Under the pieces are notes generated by a model. That model was not told the origin of the DNA, searched no databases, and saw nothing but the letters and a program-made list of their open reading frames with translations. A stretch of DNA of 64,000 bases, taken from the NCBI GenBank assembly GCA_051004015.1, contig JBPCKT010000127.1, positions 7,593 to 71,592 on the forward strand, read 5' to 3'. The position numbers and the translations under genes were made by a program. The DNA is from SXOA01 sp051004015. Its GTDB lineage: Bacteria > Planctomycetota > Planctomycetia > Pirellulales > Pirellulaceae. Below, piece by piece: positions 7,210 through 15,704 of the stretch; the stretch's first letter is position 1, and each line of letters opens with the position of its first letter.

Positions 7210-8601
7210 GTGCATTCTTACCGCATGGCTTTGATCCTGTCTGCCCTGTCCGTCCTCGCGCTGGCCGCGATGGCTGCCGCGGATGATCCCGCCCCCGCGC
7301 TGGCGCGCGCGGCGACGAAAGTCCCGCCCGCATCCCCGAGAAGGCCCGCCGCGGATGCGGATGAGCATGCCGGGCAAAATCATGCGGACCAGGCCGACGA
7401 CTACTACCCGCAGAATCCCTTGCTCGGCGATGTCTTCGCCGAAGATCATGGCGGCTTCGATTGCGGATATGGCAACTGCGGACGCTGTCGCACTTGCTGC
7501 GACACCCTTTGCAATCCGGGGGGCTGCGGCATGTATGTTCGGGCGGACTATCTGCTCTGGAGCACCAAGGGGATGCATCTGCCGCCGCTGGTCACGGCTG
7601 GCGATCCCAACAATACGGCGATTCCCGCCGGCGTCATCAACGAAGATGGCAGCCTCCCCGCCAACACGCGGGTCCTGTTTGGCAACGGCCTCTACAATGG
7701 CCAGGGACGCCCGGGCGGAAGGATTGTATTTGGAACTTACCTCAATTCGTGCTGGGCTTTGGAAGGGGAATATTTTGGCCTCACCGATAAGCGAACCAGT
7801 TTTTCCGGCGCGTCCACCGCGACCAATCAGCTGGCCTTTCCTTTTTTTGACGAATCCAACGACGGTTTGCCGGCTGTCTTCGGTTGTCCCGATTCCGCTT
7901 TCGCCGTCCAAGCTGTCACGCGGTTTCAAGGAGGCGGGTTTCGCTTACTTCGCAACCTTTGCTGCTGGGAAGGTTGCGGCCCGTCGTGGTGGGACGGCTG
8001 CCCGGTCAACGTCGCCAAGCGAATGGACCTGCTGCTCGGCTATCGCTCTGTGCGGCTCGATGAAAACCTGACTTTCATCGAGAACTGTGATTTGAATGGA
8101 GTTCCTCACGACGGCCGCGACGGCTTCGATACTCAGAACAATTTCAACGGCTTCGATTTGGGAACGATGCTGCAATTCCGCCGCGGCTGCTGGTCGCTGG
8201 ATTTGACCACGAAGGTCGGCATCGGCAATACCCGCAGCGTGGTGCTGATTAACGGCGTGGCCTTTCAAGACGGCGTTCCGCAAACGCCCGCAGGCAGCAT
8301 CCTGGCCGTTTCCTCCAACAGCGGCCGCCACGTCAACAACGCCTTCACCATGTTGCCGGAAGTGGACCTGAACGTCGGCTACCAGATCAATCCCTGCTGG
8401 CGGTTCACCACGGGCTACTCGCTGATGTACTGGTGCGGCGTCTATCGCCCCGGCGACCAGATTGATCAGCACATCAACCCCAACCTCTGGCCCCCGCTCC
8501 CCTTGAACGGCAATAATGCGGGTCTCTGGCCGCAATATCCCGGCCGGGCCAGCGACTTCTGGGCTCAAGGCATCAACTTCGGTCTGGAAGCCCGCTGGTA
8601 G
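7210..8601 (+). CDS. BBP7 family outer-membrane beta-barrel protein
   Basis: A planctomycete outer-membrane barrel. It has a signal peptide (MALILSALSVLALAAMAAA), a Cys-rich segment (CGYGNCGRCRTCCDTLC, about residues 89-107), then MYVRADYLLWSTKG, alternating-strand sequences such as WALEGEYFGL and MDLLLGYRSVRL, and a final strand FGLEARW ending in an aromatic residue. The GTG start at 7210 has AAGGAA 8 bases upstream; ATG 7225 is an alternative. The role is structural or porin-like; the substrate is unknown. Confidence 0.88.
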   Translation: MHSYRMALILSALSVLALAAMAAADDPAPALARAATKVPPASPRRPAADADEHAGQNHADQADDYYPQNPLLGDVFAEDHGGFDCGYGNCGRCRTCCDTLCNPGGCGMYVRADYLLWSTKGMHLPPLVTAGDPNNTAIPAGVINEDGSLPANTRVLFGNGLYNGQGRPGGRIVFGTYLNSCWALEGEYFGLTDKRTSFSGASTATNQLAFPFFDESNDGLPAVFGCPDSAFAVQAVTRFQGGGFRLLRNLCCWEGCGPSWWDGCPVNVAKRMDLLLGYRSVRLDENLTFIENCDLNGVPHDGRDGFDTQNNFNGFDLGTMLQFRRGCWSLDLTTKVGIGNTRSVVLINGVAFQDGVPQTPAGSILAVSSNSGRHVNNAFTMLPEVDLNVGYQINPCWRFTTGYSLMYWCGVYRPGDQIDQHINPNLWPPLPLNGNNAGLWPQYPGRASDFWAQGINFGLEARW

Positions 8602-8628
8602 GTTCACACCTCCAGCCAGGCAGCCACC

Positions 8629-9324
8629 ATGTCCGCCAAACCCATTCCGTTCGGCTCGTCCGATCTGCGCCTCCCCGATGACCTCCGTGGGCCGCTGCAA
8701 GCTCACATCTCCCAGTTGCACAGCCGCTTTCAAAGTCGCGGCTGGGGCGGGCGCGTCGGGTTTGGAGAGCGGCCGGCACTGATTGTGATTGACCTGGCCA
8801 TCTTCTGGACTCAGCCGACGACGCAGATCGGTAGCGACCTCGAATCGGTCGTGCAGAATACGCTCTCGGTGCTCGCGGCATCCCGCGCCGCCAATATTCC
8901 CGTCTTCTTCACCAGCTACGCGCTCGATCCGTCCGATCCCCCCAGCCCGCAGAACAAGAAGCTCCGACTGGGGGCCGGGGCACAAGATCCCGCCATGTAC
9001 GAGCTCGACCCGCGTCTCGCGCGGCGGCCCACGGAGAAGCTCGTCCGCAAGCGCTATGCTTCCGCCTTCAAGGGGACCAACCTGCACGAGATGCTGACTT
9101 CGCTCTGCATCGACACACTGATCGTCACCGGCGTCAGCACCAGCCACTGCGTCTACGCCACCTGCCGCGACGCCACCGATAGCTTCCGCGTCATCGTGCC
9201 CAAGGAAGCGGTGGGGGAGCGCTGCGAGCTGCTGCACGAAGTGAACCTGCTCGACATCGACCTGGACCTGGGAGACGTAATGCCGGTGGCGGAGGTCATC
9301 CAGCAGTTGGGGACGGGAGGTTAA
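8629..9324 (+). CDS. Isochorismatase-like cysteine hydrolase (N-carbamoylsarcosinase-like)
   Basis: A cytoplasmic cysteine hydrolase with a complete triad: Asp in LIVIDLA, Lys in VRKRYAS, and Cys in TSHCVYATCRDA. The cis-peptide region VTGVSTSHC is typical. The order and 231-residue length fit the N-carbamoylsarcosine amidohydrolase/nicotinamidase-related group. No signal peptide is visible, unlike the paralogue at 4935. It starts 27 bases after the BBP7 gene. The substrate is unknown. Confidence 0.88.
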   Translation: MSAKPIPFGSSDLRLPDDLRGPLQAHISQLHSRFQSRGWGGRVGFGERPALIVIDLAIFWTQPTTQIGSDLESVVQNTLSVLAASRAANIPVFFTSYALDPSDPPSPQNKKLRLGAGAQDPAMYELDPRLARRPTEKLVRKRYASAFKGTNLHEMLTSLCIDTLIVTGVSTSHCVYATCRDATDSFRVIVPKEAVGERCELLHEVNLLDIDLDLGDVMPVAEVIQQLGTGG

Positions 9325-9378
9325 GGCAGCACGACGGAAATGAAATACCCACCGGTTCCCCAAACCGACACGTGGGAT

Positions 9379-9524
9379 GGGACACGGAAAAACACGGGAA
9401 ACACGGTTGAATCACTCAGATCATCGGGCGAGTCGCGGTTTTCTTAGGCAGAATCATGGGGATCGGAGAAGGTCCCATCGCGTGCAACTACCTCTCACCG
9501 TGTCCTCGGTGTTTTCCGTGTCCC
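9379..9524. repeat. MITE-like inverted repeat element (R3 family)
   Basis: Left arm 9379-9407 (GGGACACGGAAAAACACG...) and right arm 9497-9524 (ACCGTGTCCTCGGTGTTTTC...) are imperfect reverse complements about 28 bases long, separated by 89 bases with no gene. The right arm resembles the signal-peptide-encoding repeat at 34244-34274. This has the shape of a small non-autonomous element. Confidence 0.6.
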
Positions 9525-9580
9525 AATCTCCTTCCCTCTGCGGCGACCGATTTCCGGTAGTTCAATTCCGGCCCCCTGCC

Positions 9581-9844
9581 CTAAAACCACTCGGCCCGCG
9601 GGAAGCCGTCTTCGACTTCGGGGCGATAGACGACGTCAATCAAGTTGACGACCTCCACCCCTTCCACGGCCATGCGGACCAACTCTTGGGCGAGCTGCTT
9701 GTGGTAGTAAGAGTCCACGCGTCCGCGCAGGATGATCGACTCCCCGTCTTGAAAAACGTGGAGCGTCCGCAGCACATAGATGCGGCTGCGTTGCAGGACT
9801 GTCTTGGCATGGACGACAACATCGTCGACAAGTAACTCGGCCAT
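9581..9844 (-). CDS. Small BON-domain protein
   Basis: An 87-residue protein starting MAELLVDDVVVHAKTVLQRS. It contains a BON-like core: a helix, then VFQDGESIILRGRVDSYYHK, then a second helix, then VVNLIDVVYRPE. BON domains bind phospholipid or small ligands. No signal peptide is visible. The ATG at 9844 follows a GGAGG-containing leader; the open frame extends further upstream but that part does not look like protein. Planctomycete genomes often carry such single-BON proteins. Confidence 0.7.
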   Translation of the reverse strand: MAELLVDDVVVHAKTVLQRSRIYVLRTLHVFQDGESIILRGRVDSYYHKQLAQELVRMAVEGVEVVNLIDVVYRPEVEDGFPRAEWF

Positions 9845-9999
9845 CTTCCTCGGCCTCCATCCGTGAGCGGTTCCCCAGAAAGGGATCCGCGGTTTTCCGC
9901 CTGGGTCAGTTCCAGTCGTTTGCCGACCGCAAATGCGCCCTGATTTCCGTGAAGAGTTTAACTTTACGGGAAGAGCGTGGAATGTCAACGCCCAAAACT

Positions 10000-10665
10000 C
10001 TACGCTCGCGGAATTTTCATGGAATTCTGTAAGTACGCTAGCACTTTCTTCGCCAGGTCTTCCGCCGAGGCGGATTCCGCGGCTAAATGCAGCTCGGGAG
10101 CCGCGGGGGGCTCGTACGGATCGTCAATTCCCGTGAAGTTTTTCAGCTCCCCGGCCCGGGCTTTTTTGTAGAGCCCCTTCGGATCGCGGGATTCACATAC
10201 CGCTAATGGGGCATCCACAAAGACCTCGATAAAATCCCCCTTTTGCCCGCGCTCCTCCACCAACTTCCGCACCGCCCGGCGGTCGGATTGGTACGGACTG
10301 ACGAAGGCACTCAGCGTGACCAGCCCCGCCGAAGCAAACAGCTCCGCAACCGCTCCCACGCGGCGGATGTTCTCCTGCCGATCCTCGGCAGCAAAGCCCA
10401 GCCCGAACCGCCGGGCAAACTCTTCCCCAAATTCGGCCAGCATGGCAGGAGACGGATTCAGCGACTGCCGCACGTTGTCACCGTCCAACAGGAAGCTATG
10501 CACGCCGCGGGCATACAGCATCCGCTCCAGCAGATTGGCCACGGTGCTCTTTCCGCACCCCGATAGCCCGGTGAACCAAACCACGCAGCCGCGATGACCA
10601 TTCAACTTTTCGCGGTCCTCGCGGGCGACGCTATGGGGATGCCAGGTGACGTGAGCGGATTCCAT
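10000..10665 (-). CDS. cysC: Adenylylsulfate (APS) kinase
   Basis: It phosphorylates adenosine 5'-phosphosulfate to PAPS for sulfation or sulfur assimilation. The Walker A motif GLSGCGKST is at residues 33-41, followed by LDGDNVR, ENIRRVGAVA, and the substrate loop AFVSPYQSDR. An insertion of about 15 residues (PSPAMLAEFGEEFAR) separates DGDNVRQSLN from the GLGF segment compared with the textbook enzyme. No cysDN gene is nearby, so it may serve sulfation of exported polymers, consistent with the many sulfatases of this phylum. Confidence 0.92.
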   Translation of the reverse strand: MESAHVTWHPHSVAREDREKLNGHRGCVVWFTGLSGCGKSTVANLLERMLYARGVHSFLLDGDNVRQSLNPSPAMLAEFGEEFARRFGLGFAAEDRQENIRRVGAVAELFASAGLVTLSAFVSPYQSDRRAVRKLVEERGQKGDFIEVFVDAPLAVCESRDPKGLYKKARAGELKNFTGIDDPYEPPAAPELHLAAESASAEDLAKKVLAYLQNSMKIPRA

Positions 10666-10818
10666 GGGAATTTGAGATTGCGGATTCTAGATTGAAGAAG
10701 ATCTTCAAGCAACGAAGGAAGGTATTGAGGCGATGCATCCCAAAAGTCCGCTAGGCCAAAATCCCTTTCGGCTGCTAGACTTATATATTCTACACGCTTA
10801 CTCAAGGAAAGATTGCCG

Positions 10819-12168
10819 ATGGCCCAGCCTCTTCCCGCCGCCAGCAACATCGGCTGGGCTCAGCGGCGAGGAGTCGCTGGGAACCTCAAGTGCGCAATCC
10901 TGGCGGCTGGGCTGGGGAAGCGCCTTGAGCCGTTGACCGCCCGGCACCTTCCCAAGCCGCTCTTTCCGCTGGGGGGCAAGACGCCGCTGGCCGAAATCTG
11001 GGTCCGGCGGATGGTCGAAGCCGGCATCACCGACATCTCGATGAACCTCTGCGTCCTGGCGGAGACCATTGAGCGGCACTTTGGCGATGGGTCGCGGTTT
11101 GGTGCCAGCATCACCTACGTCAAGGAGAAGACTCCCAGCGGCACGCTCGGCGGCGTCTGCAAACAAGCTCTAGGTAGCGAAGCCAAGACATTCCACAACG
11201 AACAGCCGCTTGACGTGCAGCCGTTCCGGGGCTCGACGCTGATTGCTCCGAGCGGAGACGTGGTGACGAACTTTGGCGCTGACCTGCTAGAGGAGATGTA
11301 CGACATCCACAAGCGCATGGGTGCGGCCTTCACGTTGGTCCTCAACCCTGTCCCGTGGGAGCGCCGAAAGGACTATGGCACCGTTTTGCTCGAAGGGGTT
11401 GAGCAGCGTCAGGGATTGATTTCGCGTTCCGGCCGGATCAGCGATTTTCGCGAAAAGGACCCGGATTCCCCCAGCAACCTCAACAACGCCTCCATCTACA
11501 TGCTGGAGATGGACCTGCTGCGAGAGCTCGACGCACTCCGCACGCCTGCCAGCCTGAAGGAGCCGCAGCCGTTCTACGACTTCGGCAAGCACGTCTTCCC
11601 CACGATGCTCGGCCGGCTGCCGTACGCGAAGCTGTCGCGAGAGTATCTGCTGTGGGGAATTGAATACGACGGAGCGTGGTTTGATGTTGGCCAGAAGCGG
11701 GACTACCTGGAGGTCCATCGCAAGCTGCTGGAGGGCGAGTTGGAAGCCGATCTTCCCTTGCAACAACAGTCGTGGGGTTTCGTCGGAACGAACACCACCA
11801 TTCACCCCCAAGCCAAAATCGTCGGCCCCTCGATCGTCGGCAACCGCTGCATCCTTGAAGCCGGCGCAACCATCGGCCCAAATGCGGTGATTGGCGACGG
11901 CTGGACGGTGGGAAGAGACGCCGCGGTGAAGAATTCCGTTCTGTGGGAAAGGTATCCGTACTTCGACGAGTCCAGCAGCGAATTGTCGGTTGCCGAAAGA
12001 GCCAAAGCCGATCCGCACCGCATCGCAGCCGGCGTCACTATCGAAGGCAGCATCATCACCGGGGGCCAGATTGACAGGAACCTCCAGGAGTGCACCGCAC
12101 ACGTCGACACCGCCGGCAAGCTGGTGGTGCTTTCCATCGACTGGGTGCCGGCTGATCCGCGAGCTTGA
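10819..12168 (+). CDS. NDP-sugar pyrophosphorylase-like nucleotidyltransferase with left-handed beta-helix
   Basis: The N-terminal nucleotidyltransferase has the signature AILAAGLGKRLEPLT followed by PKPLFPLGGKTPL (about residues 27-55). The middle has GIEYDGAWFDVGQKRDYLEVHRKL. A C-terminal hexapeptide segment (IHPQAKIVGPSIVGNRCILE, continuing to about residue 430) completes a mannose-1-phosphate guanylyltransferase/GlmU-like layout. It activates a sugar phosphate; which sugar cannot be read. ATG 10819 is chosen because AAGGAAAG lies about 7 bases upstream. Confidence 0.85.
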   Translation: MAQPLPAASNIGWAQRRGVAGNLKCAILAAGLGKRLEPLTARHLPKPLFPLGGKTPLAEIWVRRMVEAGITDISMNLCVLAETIERHFGDGSRFGASITYVKEKTPSGTLGGVCKQALGSEAKTFHNEQPLDVQPFRGSTLIAPSGDVVTNFGADLLEEMYDIHKRMGAAFTLVLNPVPWERRKDYGTVLLEGVEQRQGLISRSGRISDFREKDPDSPSNLNNASIYMLEMDLLRELDALRTPASLKEPQPFYDFGKHVFPTMLGRLPYAKLSREYLLWGIEYDGAWFDVGQKRDYLEVHRKLLEGELEADLPLQQQSWGFVGTNTTIHPQAKIVGPSIVGNRCILEAGATIGPNAVIGDGWTVGRDAAVKNSVLWERYPYFDESSSELSVAERAKADPHRIAAGVTIEGSIITGGQIDRNLQECTAHVDTAGKLVVLSIDWVPADPRA

Positions 12169-12293
12169 TTCCCAGCCACTCCCCCCGCCTTCGCCAGTTT
12201 CTCTGGACGTGACGGCGGTCTCTCCCTAGATTCTCGCTCACCATTTAACTGGGCAGGCGGCCGAGAATTCAGCCAGGAGCAAGGAGAGAGGTC

Positions 12294-12527
12294 ATGCAAT
12301 TCAACTTATTCGCGTGGATTCGAGAAGGTGTGCGGCGGTCCGTCATTCTGGGCGTGAACGACGCCGTGGAAGAAATCGGCGCGCCTCACGGAGATGAGGC
12401 CTGGAAAGAGCGGTTGGTTTCGCTGCTGGATGCTCACGCTACTGACGAGGCGACCTCACCAGCGGGCATCGCCGCCGGCAAAAGAAAGCGACTGGGACGC
12501 TCGCTCAAGGACTTCACGCCGGAATAG
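12294..12527 (+). CDS. Small hypothetical protein
   Basis: 77 residues, with no recognised domain. A clear ribosome-binding site (AAGGAGAGAGG) precedes the ATG, which supports a real gene. The N-terminal half looks amphipathic (FAWIREGVRRSVILGVNDAVEEIG) and the C-terminus is basic (GKRKRLGRSLKDF). It resembles short planctomycete conserved proteins but I assign no function. Confidence 0.6.
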   Translation: MQFNLFAWIREGVRRSVILGVNDAVEEIGAPHGDEAWKERLVSLLDAHATDEATSPAGIAAGKRKRLGRSLKDFTPE

Positions 12528-12639
12528 GCGGCCCAACCTGGCTTTTGGTGGACATTCCTAGGTTCGATCGTTGCCGCGAGAATCGCTGGAGCGTAGATTA
12601 AGAGTAGACGAATCGCGCTGCGCCTTTGGAGCAATCTTT

Positions 12640-12930
12640 ATGATCGATGCCGTCGAAAACTCGGGCATTAGTCGCGCCCCAGCTGACAGTTTGCCTTCCT
12701 GCGGCAAGTCCAGTCCGAGCGTACTTTATCTCAGCCCAGAGCAATCTCAGTCGCCGTACGTTGAGGTTAGGAATTCGAGCGGAAAGGTTTGCTGCTACCT
12801 CTTCAACGAAGCTACCTTGCTCCTCACTCCCGCTGAATTTTCGGACATCAAGCTTCGAGCGTCCGTTGGCAAATCGGGGCAACCGCTTCATGAGATCCTC
12901 AAAGAGGTGCGTGAAGGGGTTGGCGCATGA
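12640..12930 (+). CDS. Hypothetical protein, first of an overlapping pair
   Basis: 96 residues starting MIDAVENSGIS, with GGAG 8 bases upstream of the ATG. There is a Ser/Pro-rich N-terminus, then a beta-rich middle (YVEVRNSSGKVCCYLFNEATLLL) and a C-terminal helix (LHEILKEVREGV). The stop overlaps the next start as ATGA. GC is visibly lower than in neighbouring genes. The overlap and small sizes resemble toxin-antitoxin or small-system architecture, but no family is recognised. Confidence 0.5.
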   Translation: MIDAVENSGISRAPADSLPSCGKSSPSVLYLSPEQSQSPYVEVRNSSGKVCCYLFNEATLLLTPAEFSDIKLRASVGKSGQPLHEILKEVREGVGA

Positions 12931-13247
12931 AATACACCGTCACTTGTGACGAGAAAACGACGGCACAATTGGCGAGATTATTTGAAGCGCACGCAAATCC
13001 AAACAGCGCTCGCTTCAGTCGCGAGTTCGCGGCGCGAATTTCCGCTGCATCGGATCAAATTGACGGGAAACTTGCTGTGGATCCGTACGGAAAGATGTTG
13101 TCGCCGGAAAGCCCAACTCCCAAGCTCATCGATGGCGATTTGAACCTTTGGAATCTGGTGATTGATCCGATCTCCGTGATGTACACCATTCGCGAGGATG
13201 ACTACCTCGTAACATTGCATGACTACCGGCTGAGCACACCGGCTTAA
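12927..13247 (+). CDS. Hypothetical protein, possible RelE/ParE-like fold
   Basis: 106 residues. The C-terminal part (NLVIDPISVMYTIREDDYLVTLHDYR) has the strand pattern seen at the end of RelE/ParE toxins (core strand, then VxY, then acidic turn, then strand). The N-terminal half does not give a clear match. It overlaps the preceding gene by ATGA and the next frame by TAATG, so three genes are packed without gaps. The toxin idea is weak. Confidence 0.5.
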   Translation: MKYTVTCDEKTTAQLARLFEAHANPNSARFSREFAARISAASDQIDGKLAVDPYGKMLSPESPTPKLIDGDLNLWNLVIDPISVMYTIREDDYLVTLHDYRLSTPA

Positions 13248-13264
13248 TGCGAAGGAATAGGGAA

Positions 13265-13648
13265 ATGTCCGCTGCGGCATTTATCTACTGTCCTGGATGC
13301 GGAACGGTCGTGGAACATAACCGTCCGGTCTGCCCTGGTTGCGGTCATTGCATCGGGTGTGGCCGCAATCGAAGCGCCGAGGCTACTGCTGCGACGAATT
13401 CTGCGAGCGATCCTTCAGTAGCGACCTGGCTCTCGCCTTGGTTCGGCAAATCTGAACGACTCTGTCTTCAGTGTTGCCTTCCTTATTGCAAATGCTGCGG
13501 GCGCTGTCCCAATTGTCTAGGGCTCCAGTTTTCCGAGATAACTACACCGTGTGAGTGTGGCCATCCGAACAATCAAGAAATTCTTAGAAAACTTCAAGAG
13601 ACTGCATCGGTTCCTGAAAAACCGAAGCGACAAAAGGAAGCTCTCTGA
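13265..13648 (+). CDS. Cysteine-rich zinc-ribbon protein
   Basis: 127 residues with about sixteen cysteines arranged as knuckles: YCPGCG, VCPGCGHCIGCG, LCLQCC, YCKCCGRCPNC and CECG. This suggests two or more zinc ribbons, as in nucleic-acid or protein-binding adaptors. ATG 13265 is preferred because AAGGA lies 9 bases upstream; ATG 13247 overlaps the preceding stop. It is the last gene of the lower-GC run of small genes. Function unknown. Confidence 0.6.
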   Translation: MSAAAFIYCPGCGTVVEHNRPVCPGCGHCIGCGRNRSAEATAATNSASDPSVATWLSPWFGKSERLCLQCCLPYCKCCGRCPNCLGLQFSEITTPCECGHPNNQEILRKLQETASVPEKPKRQKEAL

Positions 13649-13659
13649 ATTTCGCGTGA

Positions 13660-14865
13660 TCAGGATTTCTCTCGCTGGGGGTCGCCTTCACCTCCCACCT
13701 CGTTAGCCGCGCGCGAAGCGCGAAACGGATACAACAATTGCCGCACAAAGCCCGGTGGCAAGTGTTTGCCTTCGGCCAGGCCATACGCTTCGGGCCAGCG
13801 GCTGGGCAGATGGAGCGTGCCGAACAGCCAGTCCCAGATGGGCAAGTGGACGGCAAAGTTCTTGTCGATTGCCTCGCGCTCGGCGCTGTGATGCCAGTGG
13901 TGAAATTGCGGCGTCGCCACCAGCCATTTGAGCGGCCCGAACTCGAACCGCACGTTGGCGTGGATGAAGGTCGCTTGCAAACTGACAATCGCGATGTACG
14001 CATAGACCGCCGAGTCGCCGAAGCCGAGCCAATACACGGGCACGTATGACAATCCGCGCGTCACGATCACATCGACCAGGTGCAGCCGCGATCCGGCCAG
14101 CCAGTCCATCACCTCGGCCGAGTGATGGATCTCGTGGAATCGCCACAGCAGCGGGATGCGGTGAAACAAGCGATGCACCCAGTACTGGGTCAGATCGGTA
14201 ACTAGCAGGATCTCGATCAGCTGCAGCCAGAACGGTTGCGACCTCACCGCGGCTTGGAGAGGAGCGATCTCGGCCCAGCCAAAGAGCCAGCCGGCTGGTT
14301 TGAGCGTGAGATAAGTCGTGGTCTGTACCAGGAGCGAGCTGATGAAGAAGTAGCTGAGGTCGGTTTGCCAATCCGGTCGGAAGACGGGCTGCTCGGGACG
14401 TTTGGCAAACAGCCGCTCCAGCGGCAGAAAGACGAGCGAGAAAAAGATCAGGTTCAAGAGGAACCAATCGAGCCCGAGAAATGGGCTATTGGGGCTCACA
14501 TCGCCAACCGGGGCGCTCCCCCCGCCCAGCAACATTGCCGCCAGCGTGAGTAGAAGCCCGGTCAGGCCCAAGACTTTTCGTTCGCGGAGCCAGACGCTCA
14601 CCAGCCCCAGCACAAACGAGGCAATGAGCACCGCGAACAGCAATCCACGAATAATAAGCAGCGGGTACTTGCCGCGCAGCTCGGGCATCGTTAAGAGCGA
14701 GGGAAAGTGCAGACACAGGACCGCGCCCAGACCGACAATTCCCAGCCCAATGGAGAGAACGCCGCTGATCCAGCCGCTCCCCCAGTGAGTGGGCAGGTGG
14801 TCCACGCCGCTGATAGAGCCTGTCTCTCGCGGCGGCTGGGGAACGGGCTGCGGCGGGCTAGTCAT
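13660..14865 (-). CDS. Fatty-acid hydroxylase/sterol desaturase superfamily membrane protein (AGMO-like)
   Basis: 401 residues with several hydrophobic segments, then the di-iron histidine cluster: YWVHRLFH, RFHEIHHS, IHANVRFEFGP, and QFHHWHHS followed by DKNFAVHLPIWDWLFGT. That spacing matches sterol desaturase, fatty acid hydroxylase and alkylglycerol monooxygenase (AGMO) enzymes, which use O2 and iron in membranes. ATG 14865 overlaps the stop of the upstream desaturase gene (ATGACTAG), so the two are translationally coupled. The CarF-like partner makes an ether-lipid substrate plausible; this is inference. Confidence 0.85.
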   Translation of the reverse strand: MTSPPQPVPQPPRETGSISGVDHLPTHWGSGWISGVLSIGLGIVGLGAVLCLHFPSLLTMPELRGKYPLLIIRGLLFAVLIASFVLGLVSVWLRERKVLGLTGLLLTLAAMLLGGGSAPVGDVSPNSPFLGLDWFLLNLIFFSLVFLPLERLFAKRPEQPVFRPDWQTDLSYFFISSLLVQTTTYLTLKPAGWLFGWAEIAPLQAAVRSQPFWLQLIEILLVTDLTQYWVHRLFHRIPLLWRFHEIHHSAEVMDWLAGSRLHLVDVIVTRGLSYVPVYWLGFGDSAVYAYIAIVSLQATFIHANVRFEFGPLKWLVATPQFHHWHHSAEREAIDKNFAVHLPIWDWLFGTLHLPSRWPEAYGLAEGKHLPPGFVRQLLYPFRASRAANEVGGEGDPQREKS

Positions 14866-15610
14866 CTCGCGCCGCCTCCGCCGCAACCGGCAGGCTGGCC
14901 GCATACTCCTCGTCATCGCTGCGGGGCGTGGCCCCGGTAACGCGCTGCACGACCAACTCGAATGTGCGGAAGAAACGAATCTTATCAAGCAACGCATTGC
15001 ACCAGCCGGTGGTGATGCAATAGCGGATCATGAACGGCGACGCATGGTGCCGCAAATGATGCTCGGGCGAAAGGATCAGCCGCCGCCGTTGCAGCCAGGC
15101 GACCCACCGGGGGGGATTTTTGTCGTGTGCCCAGTAGTGAATCTGGTTCGTGGGAATCCCCCAGAAGCAGAACGCGGTTAGAAACGCCGCCACGGCCCGA
15201 CCGCCGGAATTTTCCAGCGGTAGCGCCAAAACCGCGAGAAGGATGGGAATGGTCACGAGCGCCGAATCGCCATTGGTATCGAAGAACCGCGATCCGAGCA
15301 TGCCCTGAGGATTGACATGGTGAACGCGAAAGGGCCGGATGAATCTCGGCCCGAGAAATGGCCACCGCTCGCTCCCCCACGTATCCCCCAGCCAATGCAC
15401 GATCCCCGAAGCGAGATCCGCAGCGGGCCAGGCCACCAGCACGACCAACAGCAGCCAGGCGTCGCGCAGATTGGATGCCCCTGTTACGCGCATCGCGTGC
15501 GCGAGCACCAGTCCCGCCGCCACAAGGACACACACCACCTCGCCGGTGATGATCCAGAGACTGGTGCGATGCTGGGGAACAGAGTCGGGGACGATGGGAT
15601 TGTTTGCCAT
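14858..15610 (-). CDS. CarF/TMEM189-type lipid desaturase (plasmanylethanolamine desaturase-like)
   Basis: 250 residues with the histidine motifs of the Kua/TMEM189/CarF domain: DLASGIVHWLGDTWG, FRVHHVNP, NQIHYWAH and PEHHLRHH, then YCITTGWCNALLD near the end. Characterised members (CarF of Myxococcus, human PEDS1) put the vinyl-ether bond into plasmalogens with O2. Two to four hydrophobic segments are visible. It is the first gene of a coupled pair with the hydroxylase-superfamily gene. Whether this organism makes plasmalogens is not shown. Confidence 0.88.
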   Translation of the reverse strand: MANNPIVPDSVPQHRTSLWIITGEVVCVLVAAGLVLAHAMRVTGASNLRDAWLLLVVLVAWPAADLASGIVHWLGDTWGSERWPFLGPRFIRPFRVHHVNPQGMLGSRFFDTNGDSALVTIPILLAVLALPLENSGGRAVAAFLTAFCFWGIPTNQIHYWAHDKNPPRWVAWLQRRRLILSPEHHLRHHASPFMIRYCITTGWCNALLDKIRFFRTFELVVQRVTGATPRSDDEEYAASLPVAAEAARDD

Positions 15611-15704
15611 GGGGCTTGAGCCTGAATCCGATTCTGTCTCGGAGCGTCGTTTATTCTAGTCGGGGCCACTCCACCGCGGCTGGACGCCACTTACAATTTT
15701 CAGC

